A stretch of 64,000 bases of DNA, taken from positions 719,401 through 783,400 of the forward strand of contig JADKKK010000002.1 in assembly GCA_016720545.1 (NCBI GenBank). Direction: 5' to 3'. The notes beneath the pieces are model-generated. The model saw only the letters and a program-made list of their open reading frames with translations. It made no database searches and had not been told where the DNA came from. The stretch is from Myxococcales bacterium. Its GTDB lineage: Bacteria > Myxococcota_A > Polyangia > Polyangiales > Polyangiaceae. Below, piece after piece: positions 26,330 through 35,692 of this stretch. Made by a program: the position numbers and the translations under genes. The first letter of the stretch is position 1. Each line of letters starts with the position of its first letter.

Positions 26330-26501
26330 GTCGCTCGAATGCGCGGAGCTTACGCCGTGTCGCCGCCGCGCGCCCCGAATTTCGTGGGGCAGGCTCGGGC
26401 GCCCGACGAGAGGCCACTTGCGTGACTTAGTCGCATTATTTCATAGACTTCGAACTCCACTTCCCACACAAGTGCGACCCAGCTAGCGTTGCCTTCCCAC
26501 G

Positions 26502-27488
26502 ATGCGACTGCTCGTTCTGTCTCGAAACGCGGCCCTCTACTCGACCAGCCGCCTCGTGCTCGCCGCCCGGGCGCGCGGACACGAGGTGAGCGTCATCGAT
26601 CCGCTCGACCTCCAGATCGCCATCTCGAGGGGGCGCCCCGAGATGTACCTCGGCGCCGGGCCCATCCCGCACGCCGACCTCGTCGTGCCGCGCATCGGCG
26701 CGTCGATCACGAACTACGGGCTCGCGGTCGTGCGCCAGTTCGACATGATGGGCATCCCGGTGCTCAACACCGCCGTCGCGATCGCGCGCTCCCGCGACAA
26801 GCTGCGCAGCCTTCAGCTCCTCACACGCAAGGACATCGACGTCCCCAAGACCGTCTGCGCTCGGTCGCCCGACTCAGTGGGCACCGCGCTTCAATTCATC
26901 GGCGGGCCGCCCGCCATCGTGAAGCTTCAGCAGGGGGCGCAGGGCATCGGCACCATGATCGCCGAGACCCCGGCCGCGGTGACGTCGCTGCTCGAGACGC
27001 TCTGGGCCATGGGCCAAGACATCATCCTCCAGGAGTACATCGCCGAGTCGAAGGGGCGTGACTACCGCGCGATCGTCGTCGGCGGGCGTCTGGTCGCGGC
27101 GATGCGACGCCAAGCGAAGAAGGGCGAGTTCCGCTCGAACCTCCACCGCGGAGGCGCCGGCGTAGCCGTCGACCTCCCCGACGTGTACCGACGCGCCGCG
27201 ATCGACGCAGCCCGGGTGATGGGCCTCGAGGTCGCGGGCGTCGATCTGCTCGAGGGGCGCGACGGCCCGAAGATCCTCGAGATCAACAGCTCGCCGGGCC
27301 TCGAGGGCATCGAGCGAACGAGCGGCGTGGACGTCGCAGGCGCGATCATCGCGCACGCCGAGCGCATCCATCAGCGACGCGCAAAGCGTGGTCACGACTC
27401 GGGCCTCGACGGCGAGCGCCGGAAGCGGCGGCTCATGCCCGCGAAGTCGGGGAAACTCGAGAAGCCACGGCGCAAAGGCCCCCTGTGA
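26502..27488 (+). CDS. RimK-family ATP-grasp ligase
   Basis: This is an ATP-grasp alpha-L-amino acid ligase of 328 residues. The RimK-like pre-ATP-grasp domain occupies residues 1-100 (MRLLVLSRNAALYSTSRL; VVPRIGASITNYG). The ATP-grasp core follows: PAIVKLQQGAQGIGTMIA, the FRSNLHRGGAGVAVDL loop, and the metal-binding KILEINSSPGLEGIE near residue 265. RimK adds glutamates to ribosomal protein S6; related enzymes make other glutamyl peptides, so the substrate is open. The C-terminus is Arg/Lys-rich. The stop overlaps the next start by GTGA. The 170-bp upstream gap has a locally AT-rich stretch near 26430-26450 that may hold the promoter. Confidence 0.88.
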   Translation: MRLLVLSRNAALYSTSRLVLAARARGHEVSVIDPLDLQIAISRGRPEMYLGAGPIPHADLVVPRIGASITNYGLAVVRQFDMMGIPVLNTAVAIARSRDKLRSLQLLTRKDIDVPKTVCARSPDSVGTALQFIGGPPAIVKLQQGAQGIGTMIAETPAAVTSLLETLWAMGQDIILQEYIAESKGRDYRAIVVGGRLVAAMRRQAKKGEFRSNLHRGGAGVAVDLPDVYRRAAIDAARVMGLEVAGVDLLEGRDGPKILEINSSPGLEGIERTSGVDVAGAIIAHAERIHQRRAKRGHDSGLDGERRKRRLMPAKSGKLEKPRRKGPL

Positions 27489-28240
27489 TCACTGCATCCC
27501 GGCGCGGCACGACGCTGGTCCTCACGGTCGATCGCCCGCGCTCCAAGAACGCGCTCACGCGGGCCACGATCGCCGAGCTTACGCGGGCGTTCTCGGCCCT
27601 GCCGTCCGACGTGCGCGCTGTGGTCCTCACGGGCGCCGGCGGCACGTTCGTGTCCGGGGGCGATCTGCGCGAGCTCCGAGGCGTGAACGACCACGCCACG
27701 ACGCGGGCCTTCTGCGACGAGGGGCGCGCGATGTGCGACGCGATCGAGGAGGCGCCGGCGCCCGTGCTCTGCGCGATCGAGGGGCACGCGCTGGGCGGCG
27801 GCGCGGAGCTCGCGTGCGCGGCGGATCTCCGCGTGATGGCCGAGGACGCCGTGCTCGGCTTCCGCCAGACGCGGATGGGGGTCACGACGGCCTGGGGCAC
27901 CTGGGCGCGGCTGGCCGCGGAGCTCGGCCCCTCGCGCGCCGCAGACCTCGTCCTCACCGCACGCGATCTGACCGCGCGCGAGGCCCTCGACCTCGGGCTG
28001 GTGCAGCGCACCGCGGCCCCTGGCGGAGCCCTCGCCGAGGCGCTCGTCGTGGCCGGCGAGATCGCGGCAGGGGCCCCTCGCGCGGCCTCCGCCGTGAAGG
28101 AGCTGCTCCGGGCGTCGCGACGCTCGCCCGAGCTCCGGGCGCTCGAGCGCGAGCGGTTCGTCGACACGTGGACCTCGGACGACCACGCCCGCGCGGTCGA
28201 GGCGTGGTTCGAGGGACGCCCGCCTCGCTGGGGCGGGTAA
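27485..28240 (+). CDS. Enoyl-CoA hydratase/isomerase family protein
   Basis: The protein is a 251-residue crotonase. The GTG start overlaps the rimK TGA. Oxyanion-hole segments TFVSGGDLRELRGV and CAIEGHALGGGAELACAADLR are conserved, and LGFRQTRMGVTTAWGTWARL fits the usual acid/base region. In the last, the general-base Glu common in hydratases appears as Gln or Trp, so the reaction may differ from hydration. It could be an isomerase or decarboxylase of this superfamily. Translational coupling to the RimK-like ligase is unusual. Confidence 0.85.
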   Translation: MITASRRGTTLVLTVDRPRSKNALTRATIAELTRAFSALPSDVRAVVLTGAGGTFVSGGDLRELRGVNDHATTRAFCDEGRAMCDAIEEAPAPVLCAIEGHALGGGAELACAADLRVMAEDAVLGFRQTRMGVTTAWGTWARLAAELGPSRAADLVLTARDLTAREALDLGLVQRTAAPGGALAEALVVAGEIAAGAPRAASAVKELLRASRRSPELRALERERFVDTWTSDDHARAVEAWFEGRPPRWGG

Positions 28241-28246
28241 TTCGGT

Positions 28247-28266
28247 CGGCGGCGAAAACGCCGCCG
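28247..28266 (+). terminator. Perfect hairpin after the enoyl-CoA hydratase gene
   Basis: CGGCGGCG and CGCCGCCG arms flank an AAAA loop, 6 bp after the stop codon. This is a strong candidate terminator, though without a T-run. Confidence 0.6.
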
Positions 28267-28312
28267 TTCGGCGCTCGTCGTCGCGTCGGTTTTCGCGTAG
28301 AAAGCGCCCACC

Positions 28313-29599
28313 GTGCGCACGCCCCCCGCCCTCGCCGCCCTCGCCCTCAGCTTCCTCGCGGCCACCGCGTGCTCGCGCCCGCCCGAACCCCAGGCGAATC
28401 ACCCGGCTTCCCCGTCCGCGGCGCCCTCGGCGGCGCCACTGCCCGCATCGTCGGCGGGCCTCGACGCGGCGACCGCCCCGACCGAGCGCGACGCTGCGAC
28501 CGGGCTCGCCGACGCCGCCCCCGCGGACGCGCAGGAGTCGGCCCCGCCGGGCGCCGATTTCACGCCCCACGCCCTCGCGATCTTCAAAGCCGCGGCGTGC
28601 GGCGGCGACCGCGCGGCCCCCGCGAACATTCCCCCGGCCCTCATCGAGGCCCACTGCAAGGTGCTGCTCGCGTCCTATGCAGAATACAAGCGCTCGTGGG
28701 TCGACGTGGCGGGGCCGTTCATCGCGAAGCTCCGCCCCGCGAACCTCCCCGACACCGTGGTGTACCCGTTCGGCGGCGGCGACCTCGTGTCGACGCTCGC
28801 CACGTACCCCGACGCGCGCGAGATCACGACGATCTCGCTCGAGCCCGCCGCCGACCCCCGCGGGGTGATCGGCATCAACACGCCCCAGATGACCCGCGCA
28901 CTGCGCGACATCCGCGCGCACCTCGGCAAGCTGTTCCTGAAGGCCCACAGCCGCACCGACAACCTCGGGATCGAGTCGCAGAGCGTCATCCCAGGCGAGA
29001 TCGCCTTCTCGATGGCGGCGCTGGTCATCTATGGGTTCGAGCCCGTGTCGCTCCGGTATTTCCGCTTCGAGGACGACGGCAAGCTCCGCTACGTCACCGA
29101 CGACGACCTCAAGGTCGCCGACAAACGGGCGCAGCGCGCCCTCTTCCAGAACGCGGAGCTGCGCTTCAAGCGGCCCGGCGAGGCGCGATCCCGTGTGCTG
29201 CGACACGTGGGCTACGACCTGTCCGACGGCAACCTGAAGGTGCGACCCCAGGTGATGCGCCACCTCGAGGCCAAGGGCAAGGTGTCGGCCATGACGAAGG
29301 CGGCGAGCCACCTGCTCTGGGACGACTCCTTCACGACGGTGCGCGAGTACCTGCTCACGCGCATGGAGTGGATGATCTCCGACACGACGGGCATCCCTCC
29401 TCGCCGCATCCGCGGGCGTGGCTTCGTGCACGAGGTGTACGGCGTGTACGAGTGGCCCGAGACCTTCGGCCTCGTCAACAACCGCGACGCGACCGACTTC
29501 AAGGAGCTCTTCAAAGGCCACGAGGCGATCTCGTTCCGCTACGGCTACCCGGACAACCGCGGCCATGGCCACATCGTCGTGACCAAGAAGGCGCCGTGA
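28313..29599 (+). CDS. Hypothetical lipoprotein of Polyangiales type
   Basis: The protein is 428 residues with GTG start and lipobox LAATAC. A Pro/Ala/Ser linker (residues 25-80) precedes a folded domain of about 340 residues. Segments such as VVYPFGGGDLVSTLATYPDA, SQSVIPGEIAFSMAALVIYG and HEAISFRYGYPDNRGHGHIV look conserved, but no family was recognised. It stands alone between two short gaps and may be a periplasmic binding or hydrolytic protein. This is inference from its export signal only. Confidence 0.65.
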   Translation: MRTPPALAALALSFLAATACSRPPEPQANHPASPSAAPSAAPLPASSAGLDAATAPTERDAATGLADAAPADAQESAPPGADFTPHALAIFKAAACGGDRAAPANIPPALIEAHCKVLLASYAEYKRSWVDVAGPFIAKLRPANLPDTVVYPFGGGDLVSTLATYPDAREITTISLEPAADPRGVIGINTPQMTRALRDIRAHLGKLFLKAHSRTDNLGIESQSVIPGEIAFSMAALVIYGFEPVSLRYFRFEDDGKLRYVTDDDLKVADKRAQRALFQNAELRFKRPGEARSRVLRHVGYDLSDGNLKVRPQVMRHLEAKGKVSAMTKAASHLLWDDSFTTVREYLLTRMEWMISDTTGIPPRRIRGRGFVHEVYGVYEWPETFGLVNNRDATDFKELFKGHEAISFRYGYPDNRGHGHIVVTKKAP

Positions 29600-29660
29600 G
29601 CGCGCCGCGTCCCTTCGCGCGGCGAGCGCCGCGCTTCTGTACTAGTGTCTCCTGACGGCG

Positions 29661-30353
29661 ATGCTGATCCTCTGCCTCTCCGACATCCACGGCAACCTCG
29701 ACGCCCTCCGCGCGGTCCTCGCGACGGCCGAGCGTCGGAGCTTCCACAAGCTCCTCGTGGCCGGCGATCTGGTGTTCCCGGGCCCCACCGCGGAGTACGT
29801 GCCGGGTACGGCGCTCGAAACCTGGCGCCGGCTCTCGGCCGCGAACGCGGTGCTGGTGCAGGGGGTCTCCGACCGCGCGGTCGCGAGCCTCGACACCGAC
29901 CACGTGGTCGCCACCTCCGACCACGAGCGGCTCATGCTGGCTCGCCTGCGTCAGGTGCGCGCCGAGCTCGGTGACCTCGTGGTGGAGCGCCTGCGGCGGC
30001 TGCCCACCCACGCGCGCATCCCCCTCGAAGACGGCGGCGAGCTGCTCCTCGTGCACGGCTCCCCCGCCGACGCGGCCGAGCCCCTCACGCACGACCTGGA
30101 CGAGGAGGAGGCGAGCGCGCTCATCGGCGTCGACGGCGCCGACGTCGTGGTGTGTGGAATGAGCCACGTGCCGTACACGCGCGAGCTCGGCGACCTCAAG
30201 ATCGTGAACGTAGGCAGCGTGGGCGAGGCCCCCGACGGCGCCCTCGACCTGCCGAACGGCTGGAAGAGGCCGCGCGTCGCGCACGCGACCTGGATCGAGA
30301 GCACGCCCGGCGCGCTGTCGATCGAGCACATCGCGGTGCCGCTCGACGGCTGA
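29661..30353 (+). CDS. YfcE-type metallophosphoesterase
   Basis: This 230-residue calcineurin-like phosphoesterase has the metal motifs CLSDIHGNLDAL (residues 5-16), VAGDLVFPG, VLVQGVSDR (in place of GNHD/GNCD), LLLVHGSPAD and VCGMSHVPYTRELGDLKIVNVGS split over residues 165-187. The substitution of the usual GNxD Asn/His by GVSD is notable, because that Asn normally helps catalysis. It probably acts on phosphodiesters; the natural substrate is unknown. Confidence 0.87.
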   Translation: MLILCLSDIHGNLDALRAVLATAERRSFHKLLVAGDLVFPGPTAEYVPGTALETWRRLSAANAVLVQGVSDRAVASLDTDHVVATSDHERLMLARLRQVRAELGDLVVERLRRLPTHARIPLEDGGELLLVHGSPADAAEPLTHDLDEEEASALIGVDGADVVVCGMSHVPYTRELGDLKIVNVGSVGEAPDGALDLPNGWKRPRVAHATWIESTPGALSIEHIAVPLDG

Positions 30354-30361
30354 GGCCGCGC

Positions 30362-31285
30362 TCAACCGGGGGCGCGGAGCTCGAGCGTGGGGCCTTCCAG
30401 AACGGCGGTAAACCCCAATGGAATCGGCCTATTGCGCGTCCCATGCCCGAAGGGCGCGCCGGCCACGACCGGCACCCCGAGGGCGGCGGTGCGCTCTGCG
30501 AGCACGGCCTCCACGGTCACGCCGTCGGGGCCCGGCGCGCACTCGGTGAAGTCGCCCAGGACCACCGCCGAGAGGCGGCTCAGCGCCCCGCTCGCGCGGA
30601 GGGACGTGAGCATGCGGTCGAGCCTGTAGGGGCGCTCCGTGACGTCCTCGAGGAACAGCACGGCCCCGCTCGGTAGGGCGAGGCGACCCGCCGCCGCCTG
30701 GGTCGCGAGCATGGTCAGGTTTCCCCCCACGGCCGGGCCGCGCGCGCGTGCGACGCCGCTCGGGGCGTGGACGCTCTCGAGGTCGCTCCACACCTCTCCG
30801 GCGCCGCGCTCCAGCAAGGCCATGAGTCTCGCCCGCTCCAGGGGCGTGGCGCGCCCGAGCCCCGTGACGTTCGCCGCGTGGAGGCTGACGACGCCGCGAC
30901 GCTGCGCCTCGAGGTGCAGCGCGGTGATGTCCGAGAAGCCCACGAGCCAGCGCGGGCTGCGCTCGAACGCCGCCCAAGGGAGCCCCTCGAGGACGCGGGT
31001 GAGCCCGTACCCCCCGCGCGCGCAGAACACGGCCCGGACCTCCGGATCGACGAGGGCCGAGGCGAGCTCCGCGGCCCGCCTCGCGTCGCTGCCCGCGAGG
31101 TACCCCTCGCGCGAGAGCACGTCGGCCCGGACGCGGACGCGGTAGCGCTGCGCGAGCCACGCGAGCCCGGCGAGCAGCTCGCCCCGCGGCGCGGGGCTCG
31201 AGGGGGCCACGACAGCGACGAGATCGCCTGGGCGAAGCGGCTCGGGGAGGCGCACGGCCGGAGTGTGGCAGAGCACGGGGCGCAT
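30362..31285 (-). CDS. LD-carboxypeptidase (peptidase S66, LdcA-like)
   Basis: It cleaves the terminal D-alanine from murein tetrapeptides in peptidoglycan recycling. It is 307 residues from ATG 31285; an earlier ATG at 31414 would overlap the divergent lipoprotein gene. The catalytic Ser118 lies in GFSDITALHLEA, the conserved ARGGYG precedes it at 89-94, and the catalytic Glu (LFLEDV) and His (FGHGTRNRPIPLG) complete the triad. There is no signal peptide, which fits a cytoplasmic enzyme. Confidence 0.93.
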   Translation of the reverse strand: MRPVLCHTPAVRLPEPLRPGDLVAVVAPSSPAPRGELLAGLAWLAQRYRVRVRADVLSREGYLAGSDARRAAELASALVDPEVRAVFCARGGYGLTRVLEGLPWAAFERSPRWLVGFSDITALHLEAQRRGVVSLHAANVTGLGRATPLERARLMALLERGAGEVWSDLESVHAPSGVARARGPAVGGNLTMLATQAAAGRLALPSGAVLFLEDVTERPYRLDRMLTSLRASGALSRLSAVVLGDFTECAPGPDGVTVEAVLAERTAALGVPVVAGAPFGHGTRNRPIPLGFTAVLEGPTLELRAPG

Positions 31286-31392
31286 GCCGAGCGCTTCGGC
31301 CGCCGACCGCGGGCGGGGCGACGCGGGAGCCGAGACTCGATGAGGCGCGCAAGTCGTTGAAACGCCTTTCGACAGGCTGCTAGGCTTAGGAG

Positions 31393-32214
31393 ATGCAGTC
31401 TCGTTCGCGCTCATCGTCCGCGACGTCCGCGTCGCCTGCCGCCGTCGCCGCTCTCGCGCTCGCCCTCGCCGGGTGCAGCGCTGGCACCGGCGACGTCCCG
31501 GCGAAGAAGGAAATCGGTCCCCCTGTCGGCGACGGCAACCGCATCCGCGAGATCGCCGATCCGGGGATCGCCACGCGCCCGGCGCCGGGCTCCGACGTGA
31601 CCGTCACGGGCGTCACTGTCGTCGCGGTGGACACCTTCGACGAGACCAAGAACGGCAAGAGCCGCGGCGCCATCTTCGTGCAAGATCTCGGGTCGAAGGA
31701 GCCGTACTCCGGCATTGGCATCTTCGCCCCGGCCTTCGTCCCTGGCGATCTCCGCGTCGCGGCGGGTGACGTGCTCGACCTGCGCGGCGAGTACCAGGAG
31801 AACAAGAACATTGGGACGGCGATCTTCCCCGAGGGCCAGGTGCTGCCGCAGCTGTCGCGACCGGTAGCGACCTTCCGGTACGATTTCAGGCCGCCCGAGC
31901 CCCGCGAGATCGACGTCAAAGACCTAAACGACTACGCCATCGGTCGACGCTGGATCGGCATGCTCGTCACCGTGAAGAACGTCGCCGTCGACGGGCGCAT
32001 CACCGACAACGGCGGCCGCGTCACCGGCTTTCTCTTGCCCAAGGGCAGCGGCGCCGACGACCGCAATCGCCCGACGGTCACCAACGAGCTCTACGACCTG
32101 AAGCCCGCCGACGCGGAGAACAACCAAGGGTACGCGTCGATCACGGGCGTCGTGACCTACTTCTTCAACCTCCACATCGCGCCGCGGTCGGCGGCGGACC
32201 TCGTCAAGAGGTAG
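31393..32214 (+). CDS. Hypothetical lipoprotein with OB-like fold features
   Basis: The protein is 273 residues with lipobox LALAGC. The mature part contains SDVTVTGVTVVAVDTFDE, IFVQDLGSKEPYSGIGIFAP and GDVLDLRGEYQE, the strand pattern of secreted OB-fold or DUF5689-like domains that bind nucleic acid or carbohydrate. A second half-repeat follows (WIGMLVTVKNVAVDGRITDN). The role is unknown. Divergent from the LD-carboxypeptidase gene. Confidence 0.65.
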   Translation: MQSRSRSSSATSASPAAVAALALALAGCSAGTGDVPAKKEIGPPVGDGNRIREIADPGIATRPAPGSDVTVTGVTVVAVDTFDETKNGKSRGAIFVQDLGSKEPYSGIGIFAPAFVPGDLRVAAGDVLDLRGEYQENKNIGTAIFPEGQVLPQLSRPVATFRYDFRPPEPREIDVKDLNDYAIGRRWIGMLVTVKNVAVDGRITDNGGRVTGFLLPKGSGADDRNRPTVTNELYDLKPADAENNQGYASITGVVTYFFNLHIAPRSAADLVKR

Positions 32215-32258
32215 GTATTCGCGCAGGCCGCACATCGCGCGCGGACGCGAACGCGAAC

Positions 32259-32282
32259 GTGACCGTGACCGTGACCGTGACG
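32259..32282 (+). repeat. GTGACC hexamer repeat overlapping a start codon
   Basis: Four copies of GTGACC (the last ends GTGACG) lie in frame, so the gene has four consecutive candidate GTG starts spaced by 6 nt. Encodes a Val-Thr ladder at the N-terminus of the M16-like protein. Confidence 0.85.
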
Positions 32283-34541
32283 GCGCGAGGGAGACCTGGC
32301 TCGGGTCGATGGCCGGTCGCGGCCGCAGCGCTCGCGTTCGGTGCGCTCGCGTGCGGACCTCCGGCGCCCGCGGCGAGGCCAGGCCCGGACCTCGCACCGG
32401 AGCTCGAGCAGGTGCGGCGCGAACCGGGGCGCCCGGCGCTCGGCTACCAGGTCAGCGAGAAGCCCGCAGGTGCTGTGACGCTGCTGCTCTTCACCGCGGG
32501 CGCGCCCTCCGAGGCCCTCGCGGTGGCGACGCTCCTCGAGACCCGCCTCGCGCGCGACGGGCTCGCGCCGCGCCTGGTCGTCCGCGCCGACAGCGTCGAG
32601 GCGACGCTCCTCGTCGTGGGCCCCGAGGAGACGGCCCGCGCGCTCGCCGCGCTCCGCCTGGCGATGACGCGTTCGGTGGCCGCTGACGACGAGGCTGCGC
32701 TGCGCCGCTTGACCGAGCGCGCGAAGCCCTCCGCTCACGAGGTGCTCCTGCCGGTCCCCGCGCGCTGCGTCGCCGAGTCGACGGCCGCGGATCCCGGTCC
32801 GACCACGCTCACCGATCTCGAGCGCGCGCGGCGCGCCGCCGCGACCCAGCAGCGCGCGTCGCTTGGGGTCGCTGGGACCGAGCGCGCTGTGGAGGCCGCG
32901 CGCTCCGCGCTTCGCGAGGGCAACGCGTGGCCCTCGGACGCCACGCCGCCGTTCACCCTTGGGCCGGAGAGCCCGCCCGGGAGCGACGCGGGGCCGCGCC
33001 CCCACACGCTGCGCCTCCACGTCTCGCTCGAGACCCGCTCGGGCGCGAGCGCGGGGCGCGCGGCGGGCGTCCTCGGGCGCGCCGAGGGGCCCCTCGCCCG
33101 CCTCGTCGCGCGCGAGGGCGGAAAGGTGGTCCGCGTGGCCGGCGTCCCGCACCTCGGAGGGGGGTGCCTGGACCTCGAGCTGGCGCTCCCGCTGGAGCTG
33201 CCGCGGGCACGCGCGGGGCGGCTCGTGGCGCGGGCAGAGGCGCTCGCACGCGGCGCAGAGGCCACCCCGCCCACACGAGGTGCCGCACCCGAGGTGCCGA
33301 GCGAGGCGGCGCAGCGGGCGGCCGTGCTGGCCGCGACGAGCGTTCCGCGGACGGCGCCTCTCCGCGCCTATTTGTCTACATTTCCGGCGCTGGAGCTCCC
33401 GCCCGCCGCGCCGCCCGCGCGGAGCGCGACGGCCCGCGTGGAGTCCGGCCCGGGCGCGGAGACCTGGGTGCTCCTCGCGGCGCCCTGCGGGGCGCGCGAC
33501 GAGTCCGAGGACGACGCCGGGTTCGCGGCGGTCGCCATGTCGGCGGCCGCGTCCACGGCGCCCTCGGGCGACGGCGCCGTCGTCGAGCCGTGGATCACGC
33601 CTACCGCGATCGGCCTCCTGGCGCATGGCCCGCCGCGCGCGGGCGAGCCGGCCCGGGCGACGCGCCAACGCCTCGCCTCCCTGGCCGCCGCGGCCCTCGC
33701 GGCGCCCGCCCCCCGCGGCGCCCTCGCCGCCGCCCGGGCTCGGGCGGTCGCGCACGTAGCCTCGAGCCGCGTGCGAGCCCTCTCGGCGGCAGGCGAAGCG
33801 CTGCTGCCCGGTCGTGTCCCCCTGGTGCTCCCCGGTGGCACGGCGACGTCCCTCGCTCGGGCAAGCGACGAGGCGCTCCGCGAGCGCGCGGTCGCGCTGG
33901 CAGAGGGCCCCCTCCAGGCGATCGTGCTGGCGCCGACCCCCGATGGGGCCGCGCCGCGCGATGTGGGGGAGGTGCTCGCCGCGTTTGCGTTGGGCAGCGA
34001 TCCTGGCGCGAGCGCCGGCGGCTGCCGAGAGCTCCCGAAGCTCTCGCTCCCGACGACAGCGCGCGCGCTGACGGAGATCCCCCACGGAGGGGACGCCTCC
34101 GAAGTTCTGCTCCTCTTCCCGGACGCCAGCGAGGCGCCGGAGGAGGCCCTCGCCGGCCTCGCTGAGCTCGTGACCGAAGGCGGCCTCGCGAGCGAGCTCG
34201 GCGCCCGCGCGGCGGAGCTGCGAGTCGACGTGATCCCCGTCGCGGCCTCGCGCGCCCTGTCGGTGCGGTTCGTGGCGTCCGGCGGCGCCCGTGGAGCCCG
34301 CGAGGCGATCCTCGCGGCCCGCACCTTCCTGGCGCGCCCACCCTCCGAGCAAGCCCTGGCCCGACTCTCCCAGCTGGCCGAGGCGCGCCGCCGTCACGCC
34401 GACCAGGACCCGCGCGCGCTCCTTGGGCGCCTCCTCGTCGGAGCGCCCGCGCGACCCCTCTCGAGCGCCGCCCTCCGCGCGTCGGCGACCCATCTGTTCG
34501 CGTCGGGAGGTCTGGCCGCCGTCGTGGGACGGGCGCGGTGA
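32259..34541 (+). CDS. Degenerate M16-like peptidase-fold lipoprotein
   Basis: The protein is 760 residues with a leader ending in a lipobox-like GALAC. It looks like two M16-like halves (VTLLLFTAGAPSEALAVATL early; a second strong stretch ALTEIPHGGDASEVLLLFPD, then LRVDVIPVAASRALSVRFVA near the end). The zinc motif HxxEH was not found, so it is probably non-catalytic, like the partner subunit of heterodimeric M16 peptidases. No active partner is adjacent. The start is uncertain because of the GTGACC repeat. The stop overlaps the next gene by GTGA. Long Ala/Arg/Pro stretches make family assignment weak. Confidence 0.55.
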   Translation: MTVTVTVTARGRPGSGRWPVAAAALAFGALACGPPAPAARPGPDLAPELEQVRREPGRPALGYQVSEKPAGAVTLLLFTAGAPSEALAVATLLETRLARDGLAPRLVVRADSVEATLLVVGPEETARALAALRLAMTRSVAADDEAALRRLTERAKPSAHEVLLPVPARCVAESTAADPGPTTLTDLERARRAAATQQRASLGVAGTERAVEAARSALREGNAWPSDATPPFTLGPESPPGSDAGPRPHTLRLHVSLETRSGASAGRAAGVLGRAEGPLARLVAREGGKVVRVAGVPHLGGGCLDLELALPLELPRARAGRLVARAEALARGAEATPPTRGAAPEVPSEAAQRAAVLAATSVPRTAPLRAYLSTFPALELPPAAPPARSATARVESGPGAETWVLLAAPCGARDESEDDAGFAAVAMSAAASTAPSGDGAVVEPWITPTAIGLLAHGPPRAGEPARATRQRLASLAAAALAAPAPRGALAAARARAVAHVASSRVRALSAAGEALLPGRVPLVLPGGTATSLARASDEALRERAVALAEGPLQAIVLAPTPDGAAPRDVGEVLAAFALGSDPGASAGGCRELPKLSLPTTARALTEIPHGGDASEVLLLFPDASEAPEEALAGLAELVTEGGLASELGARAAELRVDVIPVAASRALSVRFVASGGARGAREAILAARTFLARPPSEQALARLSQLAEARRRHADQDPRALLGRLLVGAPARPLSSAALRASATHLFASGGLAAVVGRAR

Positions 34542-35692
34542 GCGGCAACTTCCCCTGGGGCGCAGCGCCCACGCTCCCGACCTTCGGCGTCGACAGCCAT
34601 GCCCTCCGCCTCCTCCGAGACGGCGTCGAGGCGTTCCCCGCGATGCTCGGCGCCATCGCCGCCGCTCGCGTCGAGATCCTCGTCGAAATGTATTGGGTCG
34701 GCGACGACGCCGTGGGCGCGCGCTTCCTACGCGCCCTCGTCGAGAAGGCGCACGAGGGCGTGCTGGTGCGCGTGGTCGTGGACGCGGTGGGCAGCTTGGG
34801 CCTCCGCGACAACTTCTGGGCTCCCCTCGAGCGCGCCGGTGGCCTCGTGAACGTCTACCACCCGCTCTCTCCCCTCGCGCGCTCGTTCCAGCTCCGGGCG
34901 ATCGAGCTGCGCGACCACCGCAAGCTCCTCGTCGTCGACGGCGAGGTCGGCTTCACCGGTGGCATCAACCTCGCCCTCCCGTGGCTCCCGCGGGAGCACG
35001 GCGGCCAAGGGTTCCGCGACGAGGCCGTCGAGGTGCGCGGCCCGGTCGTGAGGCAGCTCCGAGGCCTCTTCTACAAGACGTGGCAACACCTCACGCGCGC
35101 GAAGCCGCCCGCCGACGTGCACCCGCTCGCGGTCGCCCGGAAGGGCCACGTCTGGGTGCTCGCCAACCAGCGCACGCGCCGCGGGCGGCGCGAAATCCTG
35201 CGCGAGTACCTCTTCCGAGTGCAGCGCGCCCAGCGCACGATCGATCTCGCCAACGCCTATTTCGTCCCCGAAGGCGCGTTCCGACACGCCCTCTACGGCG
35301 CCGTGAGGCGGGGGGTTCGCGTGCGGGTGCTCGTCCCATTTCGTGGCGACGTGGCCATCGTGCAGATGGCCCAAGAGTCGCTCTATCAGGACTTCCTCGA
35401 CCACGGGCTCGAGGTGTATCTCCTTCGAGGAAGCGTGCTCCACTCCAAGTCCGCGATCGTCGACAGGCACTTCGTGACCCTCGGTAGCTACAATTTTGAC
35501 GAGCGCTCGCGCTCGAAGAACCTCGAGCTGAACCTCGCCGTCGAGGACCCCGCCTTCGCCACGCAGGCGGAGGCGATGTTCGAGGCGTACCTCACGTCGT
35601 CGGAGCGACTGACCGGCGAGGCGTGGGCGTCGCGCGGCTCGCTGCGGCGAGGAGCCGAGCTCGTATCGTTCACCCTCCGGAGGTTCCTGTGA
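34538..35692 (+). CDS. Phospholipase D-family cardiolipin synthase-like protein
   Basis: The protein is 384 residues with two HKD motifs. The first is RDHRKLLVVDGEVGFTGGIN (His and Lys in HRK, Asp in VVDG, near residues 126-134). The second is LHSKSAIVDRHFVTLGSYNFD near residues 304-325. This is the arrangement of cardiolipin synthases and other phosphatidyltransferases; the N-terminal membrane helices of ClsA are absent, as in ClsB. It overlaps both neighbours by GTGA and TGA, so M16-like, PLD and acyltransferase are translationally coupled. Confidence 0.88.
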   Translation: MSGNFPWGAAPTLPTFGVDSHALRLLRDGVEAFPAMLGAIAAARVEILVEMYWVGDDAVGARFLRALVEKAHEGVLVRVVVDAVGSLGLRDNFWAPLERAGGLVNVYHPLSPLARSFQLRAIELRDHRKLLVVDGEVGFTGGINLALPWLPREHGGQGFRDEAVEVRGPVVRQLRGLFYKTWQHLTRAKPPADVHPLAVARKGHVWVLANQRTRRGRREILREYLFRVQRAQRTIDLANAYFVPEGAFRHALYGAVRRGVRVRVLVPFRGDVAIVQMAQESLYQDFLDHGLEVYLLRGSVLHSKSAIVDRHFVTLGSYNFDERSRSKNLELNLAVEDPAFATQAEAMFEAYLTSSERLTGEAWASRGSLRRGAELVSFTLRRFL

